Shown: in pieces, positions 15,708 to 22,919 of the stretch
Position numbering within the stretch: position 1 is the first letter of the stretch
How the letters are laid out: the number at the start of each line of letters is the position of its first letter
Source of the DNA: a virus
Length of the DNA: 44,461 bases
Strand: one strand, 5' to 3'
IMG/VR virus record: IMGVR_UViG_3300009154_002012
Span: 1-44,461 of that record
The notes under the pieces: generated by a model
The model's database searches: none
What the model was told of the DNA's origin: nothing
The model's input: only the letters and a program-made list of their open reading frames with translations
Translations under genes and position numbers: made by a program

Positions 15708-16523
15708 ATGGAAATACAAGTTAAAATTGATGATTTGAAAAAACATAAACTGTTTGTTGCCACTCCTATGTACGGTGGAATGAATCACGGTTTATATATG
15801 AAGTCTTGCCTAGACCTACAGACAACAATGCATCGCTATGGAATCGAAGTTAAGTTTTCATTCCTGTTTAATGAATCACTAATCACAAGAGCTCGCAATT
15901 ATTTGGTTGACGAGTTTCTACGCACAGATTACACACACTTACTTTTTATTGATTCAGATATTCACTTCAATGCACAAGACGTAATTGCTTTGTTGGCACT
16001 CGACAAAGATGTTGCTGGTGGTCCTTATCCCAAGAAGTCTATGAATTGGAGTAACATTGCTCATGCAGCAAGAAAACATCCAGACCTAGAACCAAAAGAG
16101 TTAGAGAACTTAGTTGGTGAGTATGTGTTCAATGTTGTAAAAGGAACATCCACATTCTCTGTTACCGAACCACTTGAAGTCATGGAAATTGGTACAGGTT
16201 TTATGATGGTGAAACGTGAAGTGTTTGACAAGATGAAAGAAGAATATCCTTCTATTCGTTACAAACCAGACCACGTTGGACAAATGAACTTTGACGGCTC
16301 ACGATACATTCATGCTTACTTTGATACAGTAATTGACACCAAAGAATCAATCGTTGGTGGTGGTTCTGAACGATATCTTTCCGAAGATTATATGTTCTGT
16401 CAAATGTGGCGTAAAATGGGTGGCACAATTTTCTTATGCCCTTGGATGAAAACACAACACATTGGCACTTACGCATTTACAGGTAACATGCCTGCTGTTG
16501 CGAATTATACTGGTAAATTGTAA
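15708..16523 (+). CDS. GT-A-like glycosyltransferase
   Basis: This is a 271-residue nucleotide-sugar transferase of GT2-like shape. It opens with a beta strand and P-M-Y-G-G (LFVATPMYGGMNHG), followed by the SLITRARNYLVDEFL helix, and has a D-x-D motif in LLFIDSDIHF for metal and donor binding. GGPYPKK and the late acceptor-side S-E-D-Y-M-F-C segment (EDYMFCQMWRKMGG) are typical of phage and bacterial GT2-like enzymes. The acceptor is unknown: a virion protein, modified DNA base or host glycan are all possible. It stands alone, far from the sugar operon at 35.6-42.2 kb, with AAGG before the ATG. Confidence 0.75.
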   Translation: MEIQVKIDDLKKHKLFVATPMYGGMNHGLYMKSCLDLQTTMHRYGIEVKFSFLFNESLITRARNYLVDEFLRTDYTHLLFIDSDIHFNAQDVIALLALDKDVAGGPYPKKSMNWSNIAHAARKHPDLEPKELENLVGEYVFNVVKGTSTFSVTEPLEVMEIGTGFMMVKREVFDKMKEEYPSIRYKPDHVGQMNFDGSRYIHAYFDTVIDTKESIVGGGSERYLSEDYMFCQMWRKMGGTIFLCPWMKTQHIGTYAFTGNMPAVANYTGKL

Positions 16524-16530
16524 AGAATAA

Positions 16531-16632
16531 GGGGAGTAAAATCTCCTTAGTCTGTTTCTAAAACAGACAACCAAAACTAATAATTTTGGTGTGTTAGTAT
16601 GGTGTGTAAAAAACACCGTGGGTAAAAACCAC
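16531..16632 (+). promoter_or_regulatory. Row of five hairpins in the leader of gene 16657
   Basis: Five separate stem-loops follow each other: GGGGAG/CTCCTT (16531-16548), GTCTGTTT/AAACAGAC (16550-16568, perfect 8 bp), ACCAAAA/TTTTGGT (16570-16590, 7 bp), GGTGT/ACACC (16601-16617) and GTGG/CCAC (16618-16632). The last two share the identical 7-base loop GTAAAAA, and the first has the related loop TAAAAT. There is no T-run and no clear promoter, so these look like RNA structures rather than terminators. A cis-acting control of the next gene or a small RNA is inference. Confidence 0.6.
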
Positions 16633-16656
16633 ATTAAATTTTATATAGGGAAAAAA

Positions 16657-17826
16657 ATGAAAAAAAATATGATTAAAGAAATTACCAAGAATGGGTCTTT
16701 CACAGAGGAAGATTTAGAAAATGTAAAGAGTCTTCTAAACATAGACGCTTATCCACAGTTCTATAAACTTTATGATGGAACAGAATATTCTTTGCCTGAA
16801 GGTATTGAATATGTTGACACTATTATAATTGATGCAAAAGCCTTGACAAGAGAAGGCACAATCGGTAGTTCACAACCTACCCGTGCCTCTGGTGGTAATC
16901 AAAAACGTGAAGAATTGGCAAGAGATATTTTTGAAACAGGATGGAAACTTTTTTGTAGCCCCATTTCTGTTATACAAAGAAACAACAAAATTATCTTCCT
17001 CGATGGAAGAACAAAAGATAAAATTCTCCTAGAAGTAAAATATGGAAATCGAATTGTTCGTTTGTATAAATTTGTAGGCGAACATGAAAATGATGTTGAG
17101 TTACAAGATGATGCAATTGAAGATTTTGGTTTAGAAGGTAATGAAGAACCTTATACTGCTGGTTATAATGTACAAGCAGACTTCTTTGAAGTTGGAAAGA
17201 AAAAAGTTGCCAGAGGAACTCTAGAGCCAAGTCAGAGTGCAATTCTTGCTTGGGTTAATAAACGAGCAAAAAGTTTTGCCAAACAAAAGCGTGACGATAT
17301 TGCTTCAAGAATTTTTAATCACTACAGTAATACAAATGCTGGATTAGAAGTTGAATCTTGGACGCCAGAAGAAGCAGATGTTTGGATGAAAAAGAATAAT
17401 TATATTTCAGTCGGACATGTAATGTATTTGGTTGTATCTGCTGAAGTTACTTCTAAGGCTTTATTTGCTGCTTCAAAACTTGCACAAGAAAATCCTGGTA
17501 AAGAAATTCGTGTTGTATTACACACTGGTTACTTGACTGGATGGGACAGACCAAAAACATATGTCAATAAGATTAAGAAATTCAAAAATGAATGGTATCT
17601 TAAATTGTCACAAATAAGTTTTGGTTTCTTCAAAGGTACACAATTCACAGATTCACCAATCAAGTTGTATGGTGTTATGCCTGCAAACATTGTTAACTTA
17701 TGTGAAGATGATGGCAAATTAATTATCTTTGGTAAAAATGACCAGAAGATTGAAAACTTTAATCAATCTAGGACTTCAGCTAATCTTTCTCGTTACTTTG
17801 ATGTTGAAGAATTAGAAGAAGTTTAA
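16657..17826 (+). CDS. Conserved-looking protein of unknown function
   Basis: I do not recognise this 389-residue protein. It has a lysine-rich start, a mixed alpha/beta N-terminal part (IDAYPQFYKLYDGTEYSLP, VDTIIIDAKALTRE), a basic central helix (VNKRAKSFAKQKRDDIASRI) and beta-rich C-terminal segments (IRVVLHTGYLTGWDRP). No signal peptide, membrane segment or catalytic motif stands out. I start at 16657, after ATAGGG, instead of 16591, because the earlier start would lie inside the hairpin region. The long structured leader suggests post-transcriptional control. It lies just before nucleotide and replication genes. Confidence 0.6.
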   Translation: MKKNMIKEITKNGSFTEEDLENVKSLLNIDAYPQFYKLYDGTEYSLPEGIEYVDTIIIDAKALTREGTIGSSQPTRASGGNQKREELARDIFETGWKLFCSPISVIQRNNKIIFLDGRTKDKILLEVKYGNRIVRLYKFVGEHENDVELQDDAIEDFGLEGNEEPYTAGYNVQADFFEVGKKKVARGTLEPSQSAILAWVNKRAKSFAKQKRDDIASRIFNHYSNTNAGLEVESWTPEEADVWMKKNNYISVGHVMYLVVSAEVTSKALFAASKLAQENPGKEIRVVLHTGYLTGWDRPKTYVNKIKKFKNEWYLKLSQISFGFFKGTQFTDSPIKLYGVMPANIVNLCEDDGKLIIFGKNDQKIENFNQSRTSANLSRYFDVEELEEV

Positions 17827-17846
17827 TAAAGGGAAAACTATAAATT

Positions 17847-18194
17847 ATGATTACAACTGCTTTTGATGAAGTAAAAGCCTCACAAACTGCAACAACAGGT
17901 GGTCGTAAATTTGATGGTGACAAACTAGAATATGGTTTGTTGCCACCTGTTGCACTTGAAGCTACTGTTGATGTACTTACCTTTGGTGCTCAGAAGTATG
18001 AGAGAGATAATTGGAAAAGAGTGCCTGATTCTAAACGCAGGTACTATGATGCACTTCAACGGCATCTATGGGCATGGAAAAAGGGTGAGATTCTCGACCC
18101 TGAGTCCGGCAAACATCACCTAGCTCACGCTATGTGTTGCCTCATGTTTCTATATGAACATGATATAATGTATTCTTTAGATACATCGAATTAA
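17847..18194 (+). CDS. dATP/dGTP diphosphohydrolase-like protein (DUF5664 type)
   Basis: This is a small all-alpha protein of the type annotated in phages as dATP/dGTP diphosphohydrolase, related in shape to MazG-like pyrophosphohydrolases. Recognisable parts are GRKFDGDKLEYGLLPPVALE, FGAQKYERDNWKR and ALQRHLWAWKKGE...HHLAHAMCCLMFL, where acidic and histidine residues would bind the metal and nucleotide. Its likely role is adjusting the dNTP pool during phage DNA synthesis. It is 115 residues, one domain. The promoter of gp45 lies inside its last codons. The family name is from memory; activity on a given nucleotide is not shown. Confidence 0.72.
   Translation: MITTAFDEVKASQTATTGGRKFDGDKLEYGLLPPVALEATVDVLTFGAQKYERDNWKRVPDSKRRYYDALQRHLWAWKKGEILDPESGKHHLAHAMCCLMFLYEHDIMYSLDTSN
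18161..18169 (+). promoter_or_regulatory. Extended -10 promoter of the gp45 unit
   Basis: TGATATAAT is a perfect extended -10 (TGN-TATAAT) inside the end of the preceding gene; no good -35 is seen at 17 bp. The same nine bases occur just before gp43. A leader of about 36 bases with GGAG (18201-18204) would follow. Confidence 0.55.
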
Positions 18195-18211
18195 TTTTTT
18201 GGAGTTATATT

Positions 18212-18895
18212 ATGAAATTATCAACTGAAACAATCTCCGTCTTAAAGAACTTTGGTGCCATCAATCAAGGCATCATGTTCAAAAAAGGCAAAACACTTAA
18301 AACAGTTTCTTCACACAAGAACATTCTTGCAGAAGTTACAATCAAAGAAGATATTCCCGCAGAGTTTGGTGTCTATGACCTGAACAACTTCCTGTCGGTT
18401 GTATCTCTACACAAAGACGACCCATCATTTGAGTTTGATGATAAACATGTTGTTATCTGTGGCAACAAAGGTCGTTCCAAAATCAAGTATCGGTTCTGTG
18501 AACCTACTATGATTGTTACCCCACCAGAGAAAGCAATCTCAATGCCTGATGCAGAGATTAAATTCAGTTTGTCGGCTGAAGACTTTGACTGGATTCTCCG
18601 TGCTGCTTCTGTACTATCTTCACCACAGATTGCTATTGAATCAGACGGCAAGAAAGTTACCATCGTAACCTTAGATTTGCAAAACGATTCCGCACATACT
18701 GATTCACTTGACTTGACAGAAGGTGATGGTAGCAAGTATCGTATGGTTTTCAAAACAGAAAACTTGACTAAGATTATGCCTGGTGCATATGAAGTTGCAA
18801 TTTCATCAAAAGGAATTTCACACTTCCAACACAAAACTAATCCTCTTAAATACTGGATTACAACAGAGTCCGGTTCTAAATTTGAAAAGGCTTAA
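18212..18895 (+). CDS. 45: DNA polymerase sliding clamp gp45
   Basis: gp45 forms the trimeric ring that tethers DNA polymerase gp43 and also activates late transcription with gp55 and gp33. The N-terminus MKLSTETISVLKNFGAINQG is nearly that of T4 gp45, followed by GVYDLNNFLSVVSL and the second-domain ending PGAYEVAISSKGISHF. Its 227 residues are the T4 size (228). GGAG eight bases before the ATG supports the start. It begins the 45-44-62-regA replication block, separated from gene 44 by a small Tat-signal gene. Confidence 0.95.
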   Translation: MKLSTETISVLKNFGAINQGIMFKKGKTLKTVSSHKNILAEVTIKEDIPAEFGVYDLNNFLSVVSLHKDDPSFEFDDKHVVICGNKGRSKIKYRFCEPTMIVTPPEKAISMPDAEIKFSLSAEDFDWILRAASVLSSPQIAIESDGKKVTIVTLDLQNDSAHTDSLDLTEGDGSKYRMVFKTENLTKIMPGAYEVAISSKGISHFQHKTNPLKYWITTESGSKFEKA

Positions 18896-18897
18896 TC

Positions 18898-19263
18898 ATG
18901 GAACAGAGGCGTAATTTTCTCAAAGGTGCAGGCATCATTGGTGCCTTTGTTGTTGGTGCTGCTTCTTACAAACAAGTGAAAGAAATGGCTACTGAACATA
19001 AAGACATTAGTCATAAAGAAATGGCTACTGAACATAAAGACATTAGTCATCTTGCACCACCTATTAATGCAATAACTATTCAATTTACAGGAGCATATGG
19101 TGAGAAACCTAAAGCACCAGAACCAACTATGGGTCAACATACATTCTATGTCAATGGTTGGAATGAAGAAGTTACACACCGTGTTTCTATGACTGTCGGT
19201 AAAGACAATCGTTTGTGGATGAAAATTGGAGATGAATGGCACAGAGTTGCTATTGAATCTTAA
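18898..19263 (+). CDS. Small protein with a twin-arginine (Tat) signal and internal repeat
   Basis: The N-terminus MEQRRNFLKGAGIIGAFVVG fits a twin-arginine export signal (R-R-x-F-L-K followed by a hydrophobic stretch) and suggests export of a folded protein through the host Tat system or membrane anchoring. After it comes a perfect tandem repeat of twelve residues (KEMATEHKDISH twice), then a small beta-rich domain (TFYVNGWNEEVTHRVSMTVG, RLWMKIGDEWHRVAI). I do not recognise the domain. It starts two bases after the gp45 stop, an unusual place for an exported protein. The prediction rests on the signal motif. Confidence 0.7.
   Translation: MEQRRNFLKGAGIIGAFVVGAASYKQVKEMATEHKDISHKEMATEHKDISHLAPPINAITIQFTGAYGEKPKAPEPTMGQHTFYVNGWNEEVTHRVSMTVGKDNRLWMKIGDEWHRVAIES
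18979..19050 (+). repeat. Perfect 36-bp tandem duplication
   Basis: Units 18979-19014 and 19015-19050 are identical base for base and in frame, encoding KEMATEHKDISH twice. The lack of any difference indicates a recent duplication. Confidence 0.97.
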
Positions 19264-19292
19264 TGTGAATTATTTTATTATGAAAGTGGTGT

Positions 19293-20225
19293 ATGGAACA
19301 TTTATTATGGACAGAGAAGTATCGCCCTCAAACAATTGAAGATTGTATTCTACCTGAACGGCTGAAACAACCTTTTCAGGAGTATGTGAATCAACATAAT
19401 ATTCCTAATCTATTGTTGAGTGGTGGTGCTGGCGTTGGTAAGACAACAGTCGCCAAGGCTATGTGTAACGAAATCGGATGTGACTTCATGGTCATTAACG
19501 GTTCAGATGAATCTGGTATTGATACATTTCGTACCAAGATTAAAAACTATGCTTCATCTATGTCATTATCTGGTGGTCGTAAGGTCATCATTATTGATGA
19601 GGCAGATTATCTAAATCCAAACTCAACACAACCTGCTTTGCGTAATGCAATTGAAGAATTTGCAGTCAACTGCTCATTCATCTTTACTTGTAATTACAAA
19701 ACACGTATCATTGAACCATTACATTCTCGCTGTGCTGTGATTGACTTCACACTAAAGAACAATGAGAAGGCTCAGATGGCAGGTGGATTCTTTAAGAGAA
19801 TTCAGTCAATTTTGCAAAGTGAAAAAGTTGAGTATGATGACAAGGTAATTGCAGAACTAATCAAGAAACACTTTCCAGACAATCGCCGTATTCTGAATGA
19901 GTTGCAACGATACTCACAGTTTGGTAAGATTGATACTGGTGTTCTTTCACAGATTGGTAATGTTCAACTGACAGAGATTACTAAACATATCAAAGACAAA
20001 GACTTCACTGCAATTCGTAAGTGGGTCGCATCTACTGATTTGGATACTAACACAATGTTCCGTCAGTTATATGATTCCTTGTATGACTTTATGAAACCAC
20101 AATCTATCCCACAAGCAGTGGTGATTATTGCTGACTATCAATATAAGAACGCCTTTGTTGCTGATACTGAAATCAATCTTGTCGCATGTCTGACCGAACT
20201 GATGGTCGAATGTGAGTTTCTATGA
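19293..20225 (+). CDS. 44: Clamp loader ATPase subunit gp44
   Basis: gp44 is the AAA+ subunit (four per complex with one gp62) that opens gp45 and places it on DNA. It begins LLWTEKYRPQTIEDCILP, as in RFC-like loaders, with Walker A GGAGVGKT (44-51), Walker B IIIDEADY, and the C-terminal collar helices. Its 310 residues compare with 319 in T4. A weak upstream region and no clear Shine-Dalgarno make translation strength uncertain. The gene overlaps the following membrane-protein gene by four bases. Confidence 0.95.
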   Translation: MEHLLWTEKYRPQTIEDCILPERLKQPFQEYVNQHNIPNLLLSGGAGVGKTTVAKAMCNEIGCDFMVINGSDESGIDTFRTKIKNYASSMSLSGGRKVIIIDEADYLNPNSTQPALRNAIEEFAVNCSFIFTCNYKTRIIEPLHSRCAVIDFTLKNNEKAQMAGGFFKRIQSILQSEKVEYDDKVIAELIKKHFPDNRRILNELQRYSQFGKIDTGVLSQIGNVQLTEITKHIKDKDFTAIRKWVASTDLDTNTMFRQLYDSLYDFMKPQSIPQAVVIIADYQYKNAFVADTEINLVACLTELMVECEFL

Positions 20226-20509
20226 TTGAATTGTTTAGACCTACCTTTGAATGGATTCGTAATGATTGGAACAGTAATCGCTTTCGTTTTGTTATTGAGC
20301 TCATGGCTTGGGCTATTAGTATTGGGTGCAGTATTACTATGGCGGTTACCGTACCTAATCCACCTCTTCTTGCTTTGTATCCTGTATGGATTTCTGGTTG
20401 TGCTATGTACGCTTGGGCTGCTTACACTAGGAAATCATTTGGCATGCTTGCCAATTATGTACTCTTAACCACGATTGACTCAATCGGTTTGATTAGGATG
20501 CTGACATGA
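20222..20509 (+). CDS. Small membrane protein of unknown function
   Basis: This 95-residue protein has three predicted membrane segments, about residues 22-44 (FVIELMAWAISIGCSITMAV), 47-68 (PLLALYPVWISGCAMYAWAA) and 75-92. No family is recognised; the small helical bundle distantly recalls pieces of nicotinamide-riboside transporters, a weak resemblance. It sits exactly between the two clamp loader genes and overlaps both by four bases (ATGA), so it is made together with gp44 and gp62. A membrane anchor for the replisome is only a speculation. Confidence 0.65.
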   Translation: MIELFRPTFEWIRNDWNSNRFRFVIELMAWAISIGCSITMAVTVPNPPLLALYPVWISGCAMYAWAAYTRKSFGMLANYVLLTTIDSIGLIRMLT

Positions 20510-20889
20510 GCCCATTTGATTATGTAAACTCGGTTCTTCAAAACAAGAAGAATCTAATCGTAGATGAACTGACAGAAAAAGACTATCAACCATTTCTAGT
20601 AAATCGTAGCCTATCTTATCATAAAGATTGTATCTTGTATGCAAACGAAATGAATCGTAGGCATCAAACAGATAAAAAGTTACAATATGACTTTTTACTA
20701 AATACGATAAGGTCACAGAAAAGACCTTTTGCTAAGTGGGTTAAGGCTGAAAAAAGTGATGATTTAGAATGTATTAAGCAAGTATTCGGTCTGTCAGACC
20801 AAAAAGCTCGTGATGCCATGCGCCTCCTTAGTAATGAACAAATCCAAAAATTAAAAGAACAAACCGATACAGGTGGATTAAGGAAATGA
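20506..20889 (+). CDS. 62: Clamp loader small subunit gp62
   Basis: gp62 completes the gp44/gp62 clamp loader. This version has 127 residues, clearly shorter than T4 gp62 (187). The start MSPFDYVNSVLQNKKNLI, the R-S-L-S-Y-H-K-D and QYDFLLNTIRSQKRPFAKWVK segments, and the position between gp44 and regA support the call. It begins inside the stop of the small membrane gene and ends one base before the regA ATG. Confidence 0.85.
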   Translation: MSPFDYVNSVLQNKKNLIVDELTEKDYQPFLVNRSLSYHKDCILYANEMNRRHQTDKKLQYDFLLNTIRSQKRPFAKWVKAEKSDDLECIKQVFGLSDQKARDAMRLLSNEQIQKLKEQTDTGGLRK

Positions 20890-20890
20890 T

Positions 20891-21295
20891 ATGGTTGATT
20901 TGGCCAAATTCATTGAAGTCACTCTCAATGAACAAGATAATTTTTTAAAGGTTCGTGAAACTCTAACACGAATTGGTGTTTCATCACGCAAAGAAAAAGT
21001 TTTATACCAGTCTTGTCACATTTTACATAAACAGGGTAAATATTATATTGTTCATTTCAAAGAATTGTTTGCACTAGATGGTAAACCATCCAACATTTCT
21101 GAGAACGATATTCAAAGACGTAATGCAATTGCAAACTTATTGGAAGAATGGGGTCTTGTTAAAATCTTAAATAAAGAACTTATGAAAGATAACATCGCAC
21201 CATTACACCAAGTAAAGATTATTTCATTTAGGGAAAAAGATGATTGGGAGTTGATTACCAAATATAACATTGGTAAAAAACCTCAAGATTACTAA
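20891..21295 (+). CDS. regA: Translational repressor RegA
   Basis: RegA binds the start regions of early mRNAs and stops their translation, including clamp-loader messages in T4. Similarity to T4 RegA is strong: FLKVRETLTRIG, KEKVLYQSCHILHKQGKYYIVHFKELF, and the ending VKIISFREKDDWELITKYNIG. Length is 134 residues (T4 122). It is the last gene of the 45-44-62-regA block; a structured RNA follows. AT-rich start regions elsewhere in this window are its expected targets. Confidence 0.95.
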   Translation: MVDLAKFIEVTLNEQDNFLKVRETLTRIGVSSRKEKVLYQSCHILHKQGKYYIVHFKELFALDGKPSNISENDIQRRNAIANLLEEWGLVKILNKELMKDNIAPLHQVKIISFREKDDWELITKYNIGKKPQDY

Positions 21296-21312
21296 ATAAA
21301 TAATAGAATACC

Positions 21313-21424
21313 TACCTTAGGTTCCGTTGGTCGCTACGGCATAAGGCGTCCGTGTAATTACACCCTCGACACGAAAGTTCGAGCCAGTATAAGGTAAGCT
21401 GGATTGTGACGCCTTCGGGGTCAC
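21313..21424 (+). ncRNA. GC-rich pseudoknotted RNA before hsp20, riboswitch-like
   Basis: This gene-free segment is about 54% G+C against about 36% around it. Stem P1 AAGGCGTC (21343-21350) pairs perfectly with GACGCCTT (21408-21415) and encloses three hairpins: GTGT/ACAC (21352-21363), CTCGA-c-AC/GT-TCGAG with a GAAA loop (21365-21383), and CCAG/CTGG (21384-21402). The loop of the last, TAAGGTA (21390-21396), can pair 7 of 7 with TACCTTA (21313-21319), a pseudoknot. An alternative hairpin GTGAC/GTCAC with a TTCG loop (21406-21424) shares bases with P1, so the two exclude each other. A cis-regulatory RNA such as the phage wcaG motif is possible; I cannot confirm the family. Confidence 0.75.
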
Positions 21425-21455
21425 ATTTCATCAACTCGCTTAATAGGAGAAAACT

Positions 21456-21917
21456 ATGACACGCTTTACAACATTATATCCACAATTTGTTGGCTTTGAT
21501 AACTTGTTCAATGAGCTCGAAAGACTTGTTGAAGGTACTGCGCCACAAAGAAACACATCTTTCCCACCTCACAACATCATCAAAGTAGATGACAACAAGT
21601 ATGTCGTTGAAATGGCTGTTGCAGGTTTTGGACAAGATGAGGTCGATGTTGAACTCCAAGACGGTACACTAATCGTTAGGGGTGAAAAGAAAGACCAGAA
21701 AGAAGTGGACTATTTGTATCGTGGCATTGCAACTCGTTCTTTCACCAAGTCGATTAGATTGAGTGAAACGATTGAGGTACGTGGTGCCCAATTCAAAGAT
21801 GGTATTCTTAAAATTGGTTTAGAGAATGTAATTCCTGACCATAAGAAACCAAGGAAAATTGAGTTTAGTACCGAACTAAATTTCAGTAATCCTAAACTGC
21901 TTCAAGAAGCAGCATAA
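21456..21917 (+). CDS. Small heat-shock protein, Hsp20 family
   Basis: This ATP-independent holdase chaperone has an alpha-crystallin domain at about residues 43-135. The signature NKYVVEMAVAGFGQDEVDVELQDGTLIVRGEKK and the final GILKIGLENVIPD (G-x-L-x-I-x-L) are diagnostic. The N-terminus FTTLYPQFVGFDNLFNELERL is the IbpA-like oligomerisation part. Length is 153 residues. AGGAG (21445-21449) is a good ribosome binding site, and the structured RNA upstream suggests regulated expression. Phage Hsp20 may help capsid assembly or protect during infection. Confidence 0.94.
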   Translation: MTRFTTLYPQFVGFDNLFNELERLVEGTAPQRNTSFPPHNIIKVDDNKYVVEMAVAGFGQDEVDVELQDGTLIVRGEKKDQKEVDYLYRGIATRSFTKSIRLSETIEVRGAQFKDGILKIGLENVIPDHKKPRKIEFSTELNFSNPKLLQEAA

Positions 21918-21921
21918 GCGG

Positions 21922-21948
21922 TAGGGGTCGCAATGACCCCTATTATTG
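21922..21948 (+). terminator. Hairpin terminator after hsp20
   Basis: TAGGGGTC (21922-21929) and GACCCCTA (21935-21942) form a perfect 8-bp stem with loop GCAAT. Only a broken T-stretch (TTATT) follows, so it may be a weak terminator or an mRNA 3'-end stabiliser. Confidence 0.65.
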
Positions 21949-21972
21949 CCTCACAACTTTATTATTTTGGTG

Positions 21973-21978
21973 TATAAT
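21973..21978 (+). promoter_or_regulatory. -10 TATAAT six bases before the next ATG
   Basis: Consensus TATAAT with TG directly before it; no convincing -35 at 17 bp. Transcription would begin at about the ATG at 21985, giving a leaderless message. Confidence 0.45.
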
Positions 21979-21984
21979 TATACT

Positions 21985-22158
21985 ATGTTAAAAAGAGATA
22001 AAAACTTCCGCATTTCAAAACAAACTAAACGAATCATGGCAACTTTTGTTGACCCTGTTGCTCGACATGCATATAAAAATGCAATGATTGAGGCTCAACT
22101 TGTTGGGTCGCAAGTGTTTGAACGTAAAAAGAAGTTACATGAAAAAGAACCTGCTTGA
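21985..22158 (+). CDS. Small basic protein of unknown function
   Basis: This 57-residue, lysine- and arginine-rich protein (MLKRDKNFRISKQTKRIMATFVDPVARHAYKNAMIEA) is not assigned to a family. I start at 21985 because the longer frame from 21946 would begin inside the hsp20 terminator region and add a hydrophobic tail unlike the rest. Its last 20 bases overlap the start of the dCMP deaminase gene. The charge suggests nucleic-acid or ribosome contact, which is inference. Confidence 0.6.
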   Translation: MLKRDKNFRISKQTKRIMATFVDPVARHAYKNAMIEAQLVGSQVFERKKKLHEKEPA

Positions 22159-22594
22159 TGCATATATGAAGACTGCGGAGACATTCGCTGAATGTTCTAC
22201 CGCAATAAGACTTCATGTTGGTGCTATTGTAGTTAAAGATGATAGAATCATTTCTATTGGTTACAATGGAATGCCTTCTGGTTGGGATAACAATTGTGAA
22301 GAAGCTGTCAATGTTAATCCAAGTGATCCGAGATATGATTACAATAATTTTACCAAAGAATTAAAAACTAAACCAGAGGTGATTCATGCTGAAACAAATG
22401 CGATTGCAAAACTTGCTAAGTCTAACGAATCTGGTTTGGGTGCTACTATGTTTATTACCCATGCTCCATGTATGGATTGTGCCAAACTGGTATACCAAAG
22501 TGGCATTAGCCATGTTCTATATCGCAACTCTTATCGGAGTGATGATGGCATCTCGTTTCTACAAAAAGCAGGAGTGACAGTTGAAAAAATATAG
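22139..22594 (+). CDS. cd: dCMP deaminase (zinc-dependent)
   Basis: This enzyme converts dCMP to dUMP, feeding thymidylate synthesis for phage DNA. The zinc site is complete: H83-A-E85 within EVIHAETNAIAK and P110-C111-M-D-C114. The N-terminal AETFAECSTAIRLHVGAIVVKDDRIISIGYNGMP is typical of ComEB and T4 Cd proteins. The 151-residue form starting at 22139 fits the family N-terminus (short basic stretch then A-x-x-x-A-E-x-S); the longer frame from 22088 is not needed. It lies in a block of small nucleotide-related genes between hsp20 and gp43. Confidence 0.92.
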   Translation: MKKNLLDAYMKTAETFAECSTAIRLHVGAIVVKDDRIISIGYNGMPSGWDNNCEEAVNVNPSDPRYDYNNFTKELKTKPEVIHAETNAIAKLAKSNESGLGATMFITHAPCMDCAKLVYQSGISHVLYRNSYRSDDGISFLQKAGVTVEKI

Positions 22595-22919
22595 TGCAGA
22601 AGTTGTTGATGTTTGTAAGAACGGTGATGCAATACTTCAATTCTCAGATGAAATGATTAAAGACCTTGGCTGGAAACCAGGTGATGTAATCAAAATTTCA
22701 ATGATAGAAGGTGTAGTGCATTTGAAAAATATTACTAAAGAGAAAGAAAATATGGCTAAGAAAAAAATTGTTCTCTATGAACAAGCACCTTACATACAGG
22801 GTTATAATTCTGCAATAACTAAAGAAGAATTTTATAATCCTTATGATGATGTTGAAAATGCAGAAGCAGATGCAGAAGATTATGCTCGTGGTTATGATAA
22901 TGGTTCAGAGGTTGAATGA
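22581..22919 (+). CDS. AbrB/SpoVT-like DNA-binding domain protein
   Basis: Residues 1-52 match the swapped-hairpin AbrB fold (AEVVDVCKNGDAILQFSDEMIKDLGWKPGDVIKISMIEG), with the diagnostic L-G-W-K-P-G-D-V-I. The remaining half is acidic (DDVENAEADAEDYARGYD) and could also be made separately from an internal ATG at 22752. I choose the TTG start at 22581 because AGGAG (22570-22574) stands six bases before it and the domain would otherwise be cut. It overlaps the deaminase end and the next gene start. A regulatory or toxin-antitoxin-like role is possible but not shown. Confidence 0.68.
   Translation: MKKYSAEVVDVCKNGDAILQFSDEMIKDLGWKPGDVIKISMIEGVVHLKNITKEKENMAKKKIVLYEQAPYIQGYNSAITKEEFYNPYDDVENAEADAEDYARGYDNGSEVE

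Noticed and set aside
16531-16632. CRISPR-like or simple repeat array
   Set aside because: The hairpins have different stem sequences and no regular spacer pattern; only the loops are alike.
16591-16656. Upstream start for the unknown gene at 16657
   Set aside because: The extension lies in the hairpin region and has no ribosome binding site, whereas ATAGGG precedes the ATG at 16657.
21313-21396. tRNA-like segment with a 7-bp TACCTTA/TAAGGTA pairing and GTTCGAGCC
   Set aside because: The 7-bp pairing looks like an acceptor stem, and GTTCGA like a T loop, but no D, anticodon and T stems fit between them; the pairing is better explained as a pseudoknot.
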